A DNA stretch of 12,890 nt, from contig CABUTL010000018.1 in assembly GCA_902494375.1 (NCBI GenBank), positions 1 through 12,890 of the forward strand, read 5' to 3'. Made by a program: the position numbers and the translations under genes. This DNA is from an uncultured Collinsella sp. GTDB taxonomy: Bacteria; Actinomycetota; Coriobacteriia; Coriobacteriales; Coriobacteriaceae. The notes under the pieces were generated by a model, which made no database searches, was not told the DNA's origin, and saw nothing but the letters and a program-made list of their open reading frames with translations. This document shows positions 1 through 5,778 of the stretch, piece after piece. Numbering within the stretch: position 1 is the stretch's first letter; each line of letters starts with the position of its first letter.

Positions 1-1291
1 GACAGCCGTCGCGCCCCTTCTCGCGCTTCGATCCGTGCGTATTGGTCGCAGTGGGATCTTCGAGTGCAGCCCACGGAATGTCAGCAACCTCAAAAAGGCC
101 GAGCTCCTCACCCTGATACACGTATGCCGAGCCCGGAAGCGCCAGCTCAAGCAAAAGGGCCGCCCGCGCGCGGCGCTCGCCGAGTTCACGGTCCTCGTCA
201 TAAGACGACCCGTCGCGTAAGAGCCAGTCGAGCGCAATCTGGTGGTAGCGCGTCGCCTTGATTTGCGGCAGGGCATAGCGTGTCGCCACGCGCGGCACGT
301 CGTGGTTGGAGAGTACCCAGGTCGAGGCGGAATCGGATTCGATGGCCGCCTTCAAGCCCTCCTCGATTGCAGCGTGCATGTCATCATAGGTCCAAGTGGC
401 CTTGGCGAACTCAAAGTTGAATGTCTGGCCAAGTTCGCTGGGACGCGCGTAGAGATACTGGCGCTCGGGCAGCACCCACGCCTCGGCAACGGCGCTGCGC
501 GGCGGATTATAGCGGTCGAACACGCGGCGCCACTCGCGATAGATCTCGTGGACCTCGTTGCGGTCCCACAGCGGATGGGTGCCGTCGTCAACCATGTCAT
601 CGCCCTCGGCGAGATGCCACCGGTCGAGGTCATCGCGGTCGAGATCCTTGGCGAGACCGTGCGCCACATCAATGCGAAAGCCATCGACGCCTCGATCGCT
701 CCAAAACGCCAGGACATCGCAAAAGAACGCGTGAACCTCGGGGCATGACCAGTCAAAGTCCGGTTGCTCAGGCGTAAACATGTGCAGATACCACTGACCG
801 TCCGCAACACGCGTCCAGGCGGGGCCGCCAAAGTTGGCATTCCAATTGGTGGGAGGCAGCTCGCCATGCTCGCCGCGACCATCGCGGAAGATATAACGGG
901 CGCGCTCGGGCGATCCGGGGCCGGCGGCAAGAGCGGCTTTGAACCAGGGGTGCTGGTTGGATGAATGGTTGGGTACGATGTCGACGATGACCTTGATGCC
1001 GCGCGCGTGAGCCGCAGCGATCATGTCATCGAAGTCGTCAAGCGAGCCGAGACGTGGGTCGACATCGCAGTAGTCCGCCACATCATAGCCGCCATCGACA
1101 AGAGGCGATGGGTAAAACGGACTCAGCCAGATGGCCTCGATACCCAGCCGCTCAAGATAGTCCATCTGCTGGGTAATGCCCGCGATATCGCCCAGACCCG
1201 AACCAGTCGAATCCTTAAACGAGCGCGGGTAGATCTGATAGATCGCGGCATCGGACATCCATGAGCGCGACGAGGACTTTTCTGTAGCCAT
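1..1291 (-). CDS. GH13 alpha-glucosidase (oligo-1,6-glucosidase / maltase type), N-terminal 430 residues, cut by the window edge
   Basis: Probably a cytoplasmic exo-acting alpha-glucosidase that releases glucose from short alpha-glucosides. The frame is open from ATG at 1291 to the left edge, so the C-terminus (about 100 or more residues, given the usual 530-560) is missing. Visible family features: an N-terminal AIYQIYPRSF barrel start (residues 16-25), conserved region I DIVPNH (104-109), region II GFRIDVAH with the nucleophile Asp208, region III AEAW with the acid/base Glu270, region IV SNHD with Asp331, and QGEELGL (393-399). The late motif GRDGC (426-430) is typical of the actinobacterial GH13 alpha-glucosidase subgroup. 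No signal peptide is seen. The start has the ribosome site AAGGGAG (1301-1307) nine bases upstream. All catalytic residues are present. The exact substrate (maltose, isomaltose, sucrose or trehalose type) cannot be told from this fragment. The frame is intact, with no frameshift. Confidence 0.93.
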   Translation of the reverse strand, partial: MATEKSSSRSWMSDAAIYQIYPRSFKDSTGSGLGDIAGITQQMDYLERLGIEAIWLSPFYPSPLVDGGYDVADYCDVDPRLGSLDDFDDMIAAAHARGIKVIVDIVPNHSSNQHPWFKAALAAGPGSPERARYIFRDGRGEHGELPPTNWNANFGGPAWTRVADGQWYLHMFTPEQPDFDWSCPEVHAFFCDVLAFWSDRGVDGFRIDVAHGLAKDLDRDDLDRWHLAEGDDMVDDGTHPLWDRNEVHEIYREWRRVFDRYNPPRSAVAEAWVLPERQYLYARPSELGQTFNFEFAKATWTYDDMHAAIEEGLKAAIESDSASTWVLSNHDVPRVATRYALPQIKATRYHQIALDWLLRDGSSYDEDRELGERRARAALLLELALPGSAYVYQGEELGLFEVADIPWAALEDPTATNTHGSKREKGRDGC

Positions 1292-1334
1292 GGGATGAGT
1301 CTCCCTTGCAACGAGGTTTTGCGAGATGCCCACG

Positions 1335-1365
1335 ATGATACGCCCAAAGCGAACATTCGCGACAA
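1335..1365 (-). promoter_or_regulatory. Tentative promoter and operator-like palindrome of the alpha-glucosidase gene
   Basis: On the minus strand a TATCAT -10-like hexamer (1335-1340) lies 19 bases after a TTGTCG -35-like hexamer (1360-1365). The spacer holds a perfect 5-bp inverted repeat, GCGAA-TG-TTCGC (1349-1360), where a repressor would block polymerase. The promoter match is weak and the spacer long. The operator role is inferred from position only, as sugar-utilisation genes are often controlled by LacI-type repressors binding such palindromes. Confidence 0.3.
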
Positions 1366-1431
1366 ACAACGCCGCAGCCACGCCCCAAAACCCTCGCCCC
1401 CTCTCGGGTTCGAGCCCATGCGATGGGTACG

Positions 1432-1461
1432 AAAAAGCCCGGCTACCGTAGTAGTCGGGCT
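1432..1461 (-). terminator. Terminator after the distal tRNA-Gly gene
   Basis: Read on the minus strand, an 11-position stem (1451-1461 with 1436-1446, one A/C mismatch) closes a TACG loop and is followed by a run of T. It starts 9 bases beyond the encoded CCA of the last tRNA and would end the tRNA transcript before the alpha-glucosidase promoter. Confidence 0.8.
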
Positions 1462-1469
1462 GCTGAGTT

Positions 1470-1545
1470 TGGAGCGGACAACGGGGCTCGAACCCGCGAC
1501 CCCAACCTTGGCAAGGTTGTGCTCTACCAACTGAGCCATGTCCGC
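1470..1545 (-). tRNA. tRNA-Gly (GCC), distal copy
   Basis: A 76-nt cloverleaf with encoded CCA. The acceptor arms GCGGACA and TGTCCGC pair perfectly, the anticodon stem CAACC/GGTTG closes a TTGCCAA loop with anticodon GCC, and the T arm has GGTTCGAGC. It is identical over all 76 bases to the copy at 1696-1771. A terminator-like hairpin lies immediately upstream (1551-1578) and another downstream. Confidence 0.97.
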
Positions 1546-1550
1546 ATATG

Positions 1551-1578
1551 TAAAACAAAACGGGCGCCGGAGCGCCCG
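1551..1578 (-). terminator. Terminator-like hairpin between tRNA-Cys and the distal tRNA-Gly
   Basis: On the minus strand a perfect 7-bp stem CGGGCGC/GCGCCCG with a TCCG tetraloop is followed by TTTTGTTTTA, the classical intrinsic-terminator form. It lies 9 bases after tRNA-Cys and 5 bases before the next tRNA. Either it terminates only part of the transcripts or it serves in processing. Confidence 0.7.
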
Positions 1579-1587
1579 GATGTTGCC

Positions 1588-1661
1588 TGGAGGCGAAGCC
1601 CGGATTCGAACCGGGGGTAAAGGCTTTGCAGGCCTCTGCCTTACCACTTGGCCACTTCGCC
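1588..1661 (-). tRNA. tRNA-Cys (GCA)
   Basis: A 74-nt cloverleaf with encoded CCA. The acceptor arms GGCGAAG and CTTCGCC pair fully, the anticodon stem GAGGC/GCCTT (with a G-T pair) closes a CTGCAAA loop giving anticodon GCA, and the T arm GGTTCGAAT is canonical. It sits between two identical tRNA-Gly genes. The T-run of the upstream hairpin ends one base before its 5' end, so it has no room for its own promoter. Confidence 0.97.
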
Positions 1662-1662
1662 G

Positions 1663-1685
1663 AAAAAGGACCGCCTAAACGGTCC
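1663..1685 (-). terminator. Terminator-like hairpin between the proximal tRNA-Gly and tRNA-Cys
   Basis: On the minus strand the 6-bp stem GGACCG/CGGTCC with a TTTAGG loop is followed by TTTTT, which runs up to the first base of tRNA-Cys. It has terminator form but stands inside the tRNA cluster, where full termination would silence the two downstream tRNAs. Confidence 0.65.
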
Positions 1686-1695
1686 GGGAATGCAA

Positions 1696-1771
1696 TGGAG
1701 CGGACAACGGGGCTCGAACCCGCGACCCCAACCTTGGCAAGGTTGTGCTCTACCAACTGAGCCATGTCCGC
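1696..1771 (-). tRNA. tRNA-Gly (GCC), promoter-proximal copy
   Basis: A 76-nt cloverleaf with encoded CCA, identical to the copy at 1470-1545 and with the same GCC anticodon. It is the first gene of the cluster. Its 5' end lies about 12 bases from the proposed -10 box, so the primary transcript should have a leader of only a few bases. Confidence 0.97.
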
Positions 1772-1783
1772 TTGCGGGTTATT

Positions 1784-1832
1784 AATTTACGCGAGTTGTC
1801 CAAAAGACGCAAGTACTTTTTTCAAAAAACTT
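1784..1832 (-). promoter_or_regulatory. Promoter of the Gly-Cys-Gly tRNA cluster with an AT-rich upstream element
   Basis: On the minus strand: TTGCGT (-35, 1807-1812), a 17-base spacer, then TAAATT (-10, 1784-1789), with the start expected near 1777. Directly upstream of the -35 is a near-palindromic A/T element read on the plus strand as ACTTTTTTCAAAAAA (1814-1828). The stretch 1809-1832 matches 5279-5302 upstream of tRNA-Leu at 22 of 24 positions, which argues for a conserved UP-like element of stable-RNA promoters in this genome. Confidence 0.7.
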
Positions 1833-1852
1833 GTCTGCCGCATGTTCTTAGT

Positions 1853-1877
1853 AGCCAAACGCGCTAAAGCGATTGGC
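1853..1877 (-). terminator. Possible weak hairpin after the STAS-HATPase gene
   Basis: An imperfect inverted repeat GCCAA/TTGGC with an inner CGC-TTTA-GCG stem overlaps the last base of the stop codon. No T-run follows, so it is at best a weak terminator or an mRNA 3'-end protecting structure. Confidence 0.3.
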
Positions 1878-2659
1878 TAGGCACACGATTCCAGCGCCCC
1901 GCTAAACAGCTTCACCATCTGCACGCGCGTGCCGGCGCCGTCCGTACGACGAGCAACCTCCACGTTATCGACGAGCATACGCATAAGCTTGATACCACGG
2001 CCGCGTTCCTCAGATGCAACCGGCTCGCTCGTTTCATCGATAGAATAGCCGGCACCTCGATCAAGCACCTCAACCACAACGCGATCGCCATAGGCCTGAA
2101 CCGTCAGGACGCACCCGATACCGCCCGCATGGTCATAGGCATTACCCAGCGCCTCCCCCGACGCCAATGCGACATCGTAGCGCTCGTCACGGCGCAACGG
2201 AAGCGATTCAAGGAGTTCGGCGATGCGATGTCGGTAGTATGGAAGATTCTCGATACCCTGACGGACCTCGACGCTCTTACTCCAGCGAGGCAGCTCCCCC
2301 ACCGGAATAGCGGGAATAGACTCCCGTGCCGGCCCCGCGACATGAAGGATATCGACAAGACGAGCAATCTCCAAAAAGCGAACAACTTCACCTGATGCAT
2401 TGACGAGCGAAAGCAGGCCTTCTCGCCTCATGAGCTCACGAGCGCGCGTAAGCAGGAATGCCAAGCCCGTCGAATCGATAAAGCTAACAGCCTGACAGTT
2501 GATGACGACACGACGCACGCCGCGGCCAATCAAAGCATCCAACCGCCGACGCAGCGCAGGCACCGTGGCGATGTCGATATCGCCTGGTGGCGTCAAAACC
2601 GCTATGTCATTCCACTCATTCATACGACCATGGTTCCCAAAAAAGCCCACTCGATGCAT
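1877..2659 (-). CDS. Fused anti-anti-sigma (STAS) and serine-kinase-type HATPase protein
   Basis: A cytoplasmic partner-switching protein that joins an SpoIIAA/RsbV-like STAS domain (about residues 15-107) to an RsbW/SpoIIAB-like GHKL ATPase (about 130-255). The STAS half has the phosphorylation motif IDSTGL with Ser63. The ATPase half has an N-box with Glu169, Asn173 and His177 in GEALGNAYDHA, a G1 box DRGAG (Asp200) and a G2 box ERGRGIKLM (218-226), so both halves look active. Starts are uncertain: TTG 2671, ATG 2659 and ATG 2623 share the frame. ATG 2659 is chosen for GGGGA five bases upstream; ATG 2623 would begin closest to the STAS fold. The gene starts 41 bases after the phosphatase stop, so the two are probably co-transcribed, the phosphatase removing the phosphate from the STAS serine. 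No sigma factor lies beside it, so the output target is unknown. Confidence 0.88.
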   Translation of the reverse strand: MHRVGFFGNHGRMNEWNDIAVLTPPGDIDIATVPALRRRLDALIGRGVRRVVINCQAVSFIDSTGLAFLLTRARELMRREGLLSLVNASGEVVRFLEIARLVDILHVAGPARESIPAIPVGELPRWSKSVEVRQGIENLPYYRHRIAELLESLPLRRDERYDVALASGEALGNAYDHAGGIGCVLTVQAYGDRVVVEVLDRGAGYSIDETSEPVASEERGRGIKLMRMLVDNVEVARRTDGAGTRVQMVKLFSGALESCA

Positions 2660-2700
2660 TCGTTTCCCCAACCGTACGGATTCAGCCCGCCCAGCGTCGT

Positions 2701-5046
2701 CTATGAACGACCCCGTAAAAACTCAAGGGACACCAATGCAATGTCATCGTCCAGCGCCGATTCGGTAAATCGGTCAAGCTCGCCCAAGACCTTGCCGCAA
2801 ATGCCCGACACGCCCTCCCCCGAAACAGAAAGCAGAAGGTCGCGCAAGCGCTGCTCGCCAAAGAACGCTCCGGTGCGGTCGCGGGCCTCAATCGTTCCAT
2901 CCGTATACATGAAGAGCATGTCGCCGGGGGCGAACGTAAACACGCCTGTCTCGTACACCATGCTCTCAAAGGCACCGATTACGCCCGATTGGCATCCAAG
3001 CAGCTCGACCTCTCCCCCACGGGACTCGCCGCCACCCAGCGGCATCGACTCTGGCCTGATGACCATGGTCGGAGGATGGCCCGCCGAACAATACGTTGCG
3101 CGTCCGGCTTTAAGGTCAATCTTGGCGATAAAGGCTGTCACGAACGTCTCGACCCTCGAAAAGCCCATGAGCATGCTGTTAAGGGAGCGTGCCATGCGGG
3201 CCGGTCCAGCGCCCTCCCAGGCATATGCCGTCAGGGCCGTCTTGACGAGCGCGGACATCGATGCGGCCTCAATGCCTTTGCCAGACACATCACCCAGAAT
3301 CATGACGGCGCAGTCGTCGGGAAGACGAATGAGCGTATAGAAATCGCCGCCGACCAACGCCGAATTCGTGGCAGACAGGTACACCGAATCGGTTGCGATA
3401 CCCGGAACATCCCCCAGGGAATTTCTCATGCCGATCTGGAGGGTCTGAGCGATATGGCGCTCCTCGCGCTTTTGAGATTCGCCTTCGTAGATCAGTTCAA
3501 AGTCATGCGCCAAGTGCACCAAGTAGTCATATTCAAGGTCATCAATCGGCTCTTGGCTACCATCACGAAGCAGCAGCGCGCGCGTAGTCGGGCTCTTCGC
3601 AACAGAAGCAGGAACAATCGCGTCGTTACTGTGTTTGCCATCACCCTCAGAGCGCAGGCGCCCCGCCTCGATGCCGGAGTCGACGTAGAGACCTTGACAA
3701 GGCAGACCATGCGCCCTAAGCCAGCCTCCCATAGGCATCGATTCGTCAACGCGAGTTATACGGACGTGTTTAAGGTCCTCGGCACTCGTGCCGCCCAAAA
3801 CAGATGCCTCAAAGCCATCAGGGCCAGCCCCCAGACGTGCCGCCGGCGCCGTCGTGGAAAAGAAAAGCTTCTCGGGATCGTCCGGCAAGGCAACGCGACT
3901 GCCGCCTTCAAAATCTATGACGTAGGAGTCCAGACTGGCGTCATACTCAACAGGACAAAAATGGCAGTTGAGCATATTGCAGATCTCGGACGATACCGCC
4001 TGGGTAGCCGCGGCGGAATCGTCTAGAAAGGTAAACAACTCATCACGTAAGACATTGAGCGAGCGGCCAAGCTCGGCCGTACGACGAGAACGAAGGCTCG
4101 ATGCCATGCCGACCAGCTGGATAGACAGGTAATCGCAAATGACCTCGAGTACATTAACGTCATAGGCGAGCGGTGCCTGGGGGCGTTTCCAACCAACTTC
4201 CAGCACGCCAAGGATCTGCGTACCGTAAAAAACGGGAAGACAGATCTCGCTGCGGTACGGAGGCATATCCTGCACGCGCAACAGGTGCTTAGAACGATTG
4301 TCCAAGTCCATGAACATACCGGAGGCGGCCCTATCGCCCTCAAGGTCCTGTTGAATCGACAAGCGACAGGCACGCGACTCGCGAAGAACATACGTCGGAA
4401 TGCCAGCGCCATACGGCAAAAACTCGGGCAGATAGCTGTCGTACAGCTCCTTGGAAACACCGCGTAGCTTAAAACCGCCGCTCTCAGAAAAATAGATAGC
4501 GGCACCCGAAGCATCGAGCGTTCCTACAAGCTGGTTCAAAACGGTATCAAGCAGGCTGGGCAACTCATCGGAGCCCACAGTGCTCATAATGACCGAGAGC
4601 GTGCCAGACAGACGTTTGTTCGCCACTCTAAGCTCCGATAACGCACGCTTGAGTTGACGGTCGTGAGAATACTGTTCCTCGATACTGTGAAGCGCCACCA
4701 GGACACGTGGCGCACGGCGTCCAAAGATACGCGGAGGCGTAACGGAACCCGCACGAACCAAGACGGGGATAAAAGAGCCGTCACTCAGCTTGAGCATCAG
4801 TTCGTTCTCGGAGCCATCAGTTTCAAATGGCAGACGATGTTCCGTCGCACGTTCAAAAGCGGACGAGTACAGGACGTCTTTAACATCTCCACCGATGACG
4901 TCGGCGCGTTCCTCGCACATCAAACCAAGTAAGCGATTATTCACATGCAGAATGGTTCCGTCGAGCTCGCAGATGATGACAGCATCGCTCGTGATCTCGA
5001 CTAGCTGGGCAACGTCTGCCCACTCGTTGCGTTCAAGCGTTTCCAT
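2701..5046 (-). CDS. PAS-GAF sensor serine phosphatase (SpoIIE/RsbU-type PP2C)
   Basis: A 781-residue cytoplasmic sensor phosphatase with no membrane segment. In order: a PAS domain (about 10-125), a short helical linker, a GAF domain (about 160-315), a second GAF-like region with a Cys-rich NMLNCHFCPVEYD patch (about 330-500), a charged helical linker (about 505-550) and a SpoIIE-type PP2C domain (about 550-778). The PP2C metal and active-site motifs are present: GGDFY (Asp568), GDVSGKG (Asp586), SAGHPP, YTDG (Asp716) and the late DDD (766-768). The likely substrate is the phosphoserine of the STAS domain in the next gene. An upstream in-frame GTG (5058) exists, but ATG 5046 has GAGG six bases upstream within GGTGAGG. 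The start lies only 27 bases from the tRNA-Leu terminator, so it has no obvious promoter of its own. The signals sensed by PAS and GAF cannot be read from sequence. Confidence 0.92.
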   Translation of the reverse strand: METLERNEWADVAQLVEITSDAVIICELDGTILHVNNRLLGLMCEERADVIGGDVKDVLYSSAFERATEHRLPFETDGSENELMLKLSDGSFIPVLVRAGSVTPPRIFGRRAPRVLVALHSIEEQYSHDRQLKRALSELRVANKRLSGTLSVIMSTVGSDELPSLLDTVLNQLVGTLDASGAAIYFSESGGFKLRGVSKELYDSYLPEFLPYGAGIPTYVLRESRACRLSIQQDLEGDRAASGMFMDLDNRSKHLLRVQDMPPYRSEICLPVFYGTQILGVLEVGWKRPQAPLAYDVNVLEVICDYLSIQLVGMASSLRSRRTAELGRSLNVLRDELFTFLDDSAAATQAVSSEICNMLNCHFCPVEYDASLDSYVIDFEGGSRVALPDDPEKLFFSTTAPAARLGAGPDGFEASVLGGTSAEDLKHVRITRVDESMPMGGWLRAHGLPCQGLYVDSGIEAGRLRSEGDGKHSNDAIVPASVAKSPTTRALLLRDGSQEPIDDLEYDYLVHLAHDFELIYEGESQKREERHIAQTLQIGMRNSLGDVPGIATDSVYLSATNSALVGGDFYTLIRLPDDCAVMILGDVSGKGIEAASMSALVKTALTAYAWEGAGPARMARSLNSMLMGFSRVETFVTAFIAKIDLKAGRATYCSAGHPPTMVIRPESMPLGGGESRGGEVELLGCQSGVIGAFESMVYETGVFTFAPGDMLFMYTDGTIEARDRTGAFFGEQRLRDLLLSVSGEGVSGICGKVLGELDRFTESALDDDIALVSLEFLRGRS

Positions 5047-5072
5047 CGTGGACCTCACCGTCTATCGGTAAC

Positions 5073-5093
5073 AAAAAAGCCTCCGAAGAGGCT
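5073..5093 (-). terminator. Terminator of tRNA-Leu
   Basis: On the minus strand the 6-bp stem AGCCTC/GAGGCT with a TTCG tetraloop leads into TTTTTTG, beginning 12 bases after the tRNA's CCA. It lies between tRNA-Leu and the phosphatase gene. Confidence 0.88.
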
Positions 5094-5105
5094 TCTCAAA
5101 TGCGA

Positions 5106-5195
5106 TGGTGTCGGAGGCGGGACTTGAACCCGCATGACCAAAAAGCGGTCACTAGCACCTCAAGCTAGCGCGTCTGCCAATTCCGCCACTCCGAC
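5106..5195 (-). tRNA. tRNA-Leu (GAG)
   Basis: A 90-nt class II tRNA with encoded CCA. The acceptor arms GTCGGAG/CTCCGAC pair, the anticodon stem CTAGC/GCTAG closes a TTGAGGT loop with anticodon GAG, the long variable arm TGACC-GCTTTTT-GGTCA is typical of leucine, and the T arm has GGTTCAAGT. It appears to be a single-gene transcription unit with promoter at about 5253-5302. Confidence 0.97.
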
Positions 5196-5252
5196 ATGCT
5201 ATGTTGTTGATTCGCGGTTCGCTTTGTTGGACCCACGCGTTCAACGAGGAAG

Positions 5253-5302
5253 ATAATAACCTATGATTCGAGAACTGTGCAAGCACTTTTTTCAAAAAAG
5301 TT
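5253..5302 (-). promoter_or_regulatory. Promoter of tRNA-Leu with shared AT-rich upstream element
   Basis: On the minus strand: TTGCAC (-35, 5277-5282), an 18-base spacer and TATTAT (-10, 5253-5258). Upstream of the -35 is ACTTTTTTCAAAAAA on the plus strand (5284-5298), the same near-palindrome found upstream of the tRNA-Gly cluster. The predicted leader before the tRNA is about 50 bases. Confidence 0.72.
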
Positions 5303-5339
5303 TACGAATTTGTAAATGCGCTGGTAGATCTATATGTTC

Positions 5340-5464
5340 GGCCCCGAATCGGTGTTGCCTCCCGGCGCGTCCTCGGGCATGAGCGATATTTTGTTGCGCA
5401 CCTCGTGCTGCAAAATATCGCTCCCCCTGCGGAATGCGCCGGGAGGCAACACCGATTCGGGGCC
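5340..5464 (-). repeat. Giant two-stage hairpin, element A of an unrecognised structured-element pair
   Basis: The outer arms 5340-5368 and 5436-5464 are perfect 29-nt reverse complements. Inside them are a 12x12 internal loop (5369-5380 and 5424-5435), a perfect 13-bp inner stem (5381-5393 with 5411-5423) and a 17-nt end (5394-5410) carrying the mini-hairpin GCAC-CTC-GTGC. Read on the minus strand the internal loop is ATTCCGCAGGGG on the 5' side and ATGCCCGAGGAC on the 3' side. These match element B (5647-5778) in the opposite orientation, although no stem sequence is shared. No T-run follows on either side, so it is not a standard terminator. There is no coding potential. Strand is given as that on which the loop motif reads ATTCCGCAG first. 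Confidence 0.85.
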
Positions 5465-5525
5465 TGCAAATACATACTTCAGGCACAGTTCTCAAACATG
5501 TTCTGGGGGCTGATGCAAATTTGGT

Positions 5526-5544
5526 GGCTCGGCTTTGCCGAGCC
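5526..5544. other. Perfect 8-bp hairpin
   Basis: GGCTCGGC-TTT-GCCGAGCC is a perfect inverted repeat with a 3-base loop. No T-run follows on either strand (ACCAAATTTG on the minus side, CTTATATAAAG on the plus side). On the minus strand it lies just beyond the proposed opp terminator and could be a second, back-up stop. Confidence 0.45.
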
Positions 5545-5547
5545 CTT

Positions 5548-5580
5548 ATATAAAGAGGCCGGAGCTAAAGCTCTGGCCTC
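5548..5580 (-). terminator. Probable terminator of the opp operon
   Basis: A 12-position stem (5555-5566 with 5569-5580) with one A/C mismatch on the minus strand is followed by TTTATAT. It is the first hairpin with a T-rich tail after oppF, about 215 bases past its stop. If used, element B lies inside the opp 3' untranslated region, while element A lies beyond the end of the transcript. Confidence 0.55.
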
Positions 5581-5628
5581 ACTAACTTTCCTATTAGATT
5601 AAGTGAGCGATCAAGGAATCGCACCCCT

Positions 5629-5649
5629 CCCTGCCGCGTTGCCGCAGGG
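5629..5649. other. Hairpin overlapping the foot of element B
   Basis: CCCTGC (5629-5634) pairs with GCAGGG (5644-5649), extended by an inner GC/GC around a C/C mismatch. Its last three bases are the first three of element B's outer stem, so the two structures exclude each other at the base. Confidence 0.5.
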
Positions 5650-5778
5650 CCCGCGCTGGACTTAGTTTTCAGAACATTCCGCAGACCAGGAAACCCCCTT
5701 ATCCGCGGCTCCGAAGGAGCAGGATAAGGGGGTTTCCATGGTCGAGGACGTTCTGAAAACTAAGTCCAGCACGGGCCC
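5647..5778 (+). repeat. Giant two-stage hairpin, element B of an unrecognised structured-element pair
   Basis: The outer arms 5647-5675 and 5750-5778 are 29 nt each and pair at 28 positions (C5654/A5771 is the one mismatch). Inside are internal-loop strands 5676-5688 (ATTCCGCAGACCA) and 5738-5749 (ATGGTCGAGGAC), a perfect 16-bp inner stem (5689-5704 with 5722-5737) and a 17-nt end (5705-5721) with the mini-hairpin GCTCC-GAA-GGAGC. ACCA and TGGT can pair, leaving ATTCCGCAG opposite CGAGGAC as the open, conserved part. Outer-arm length and 17-nt end match element A exactly. It begins 16 bases after the oppF stop and has no T-run, so a simple terminator role is unlikely. Confidence 0.85.

Larger units (their letters stand above)
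5465..5646. other. Gene-free spacer between the two giant hairpins
   Basis: About 180 bases with no plausible gene. It holds a small hairpin (5526-5544), the probable opp terminator (5548-5580), a TGCAAAT direct repeat (5466-5471 region and 5514-5520) and a hairpin abutting element B (5629-5649). The rest, about 5581-5628, shows nothing I can name. Confidence 0.5.

Noticed and set aside
352..930. A 192-codon minus-strand frame inside the alpha-glucosidase
   Set aside because: It is in a different frame from the GH13 protein, whose catalytic motifs run unbroken through this region.
1123..1647. A 174-codon minus-strand frame covering tRNA genes
   Set aside because: It runs through two tRNAs and two terminators and overlaps the GH13 start; typical spurious ORF over tRNA genes.
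1470..1771. The duplicated 76-bp sequence as a mobile or CRISPR-type repeat
   Set aside because: The repeat is exactly the tRNA-Gly gene; there is no array and no spacer of repeat type.
2989..4026. A 345-codon plus-strand open frame opposite the phosphatase gene
   Set aside because: Arg/His-rich shadow with no domain; the opposite frame is a well-supported PAS-GAF-PP2C protein.
5292..5602. Two short open frames (about 65 codons) over element A
   Set aside because: They are produced by the inverted repeat itself, one on each strand, with no ribosome site or recognisable product.
5340..5778. The giant hairpins as ordinary bidirectional terminators
   Set aside because: Neither is followed by a T-run on either strand, the stems are far longer than terminators, and the internal-loop sequence is conserved, which a terminator would not need.
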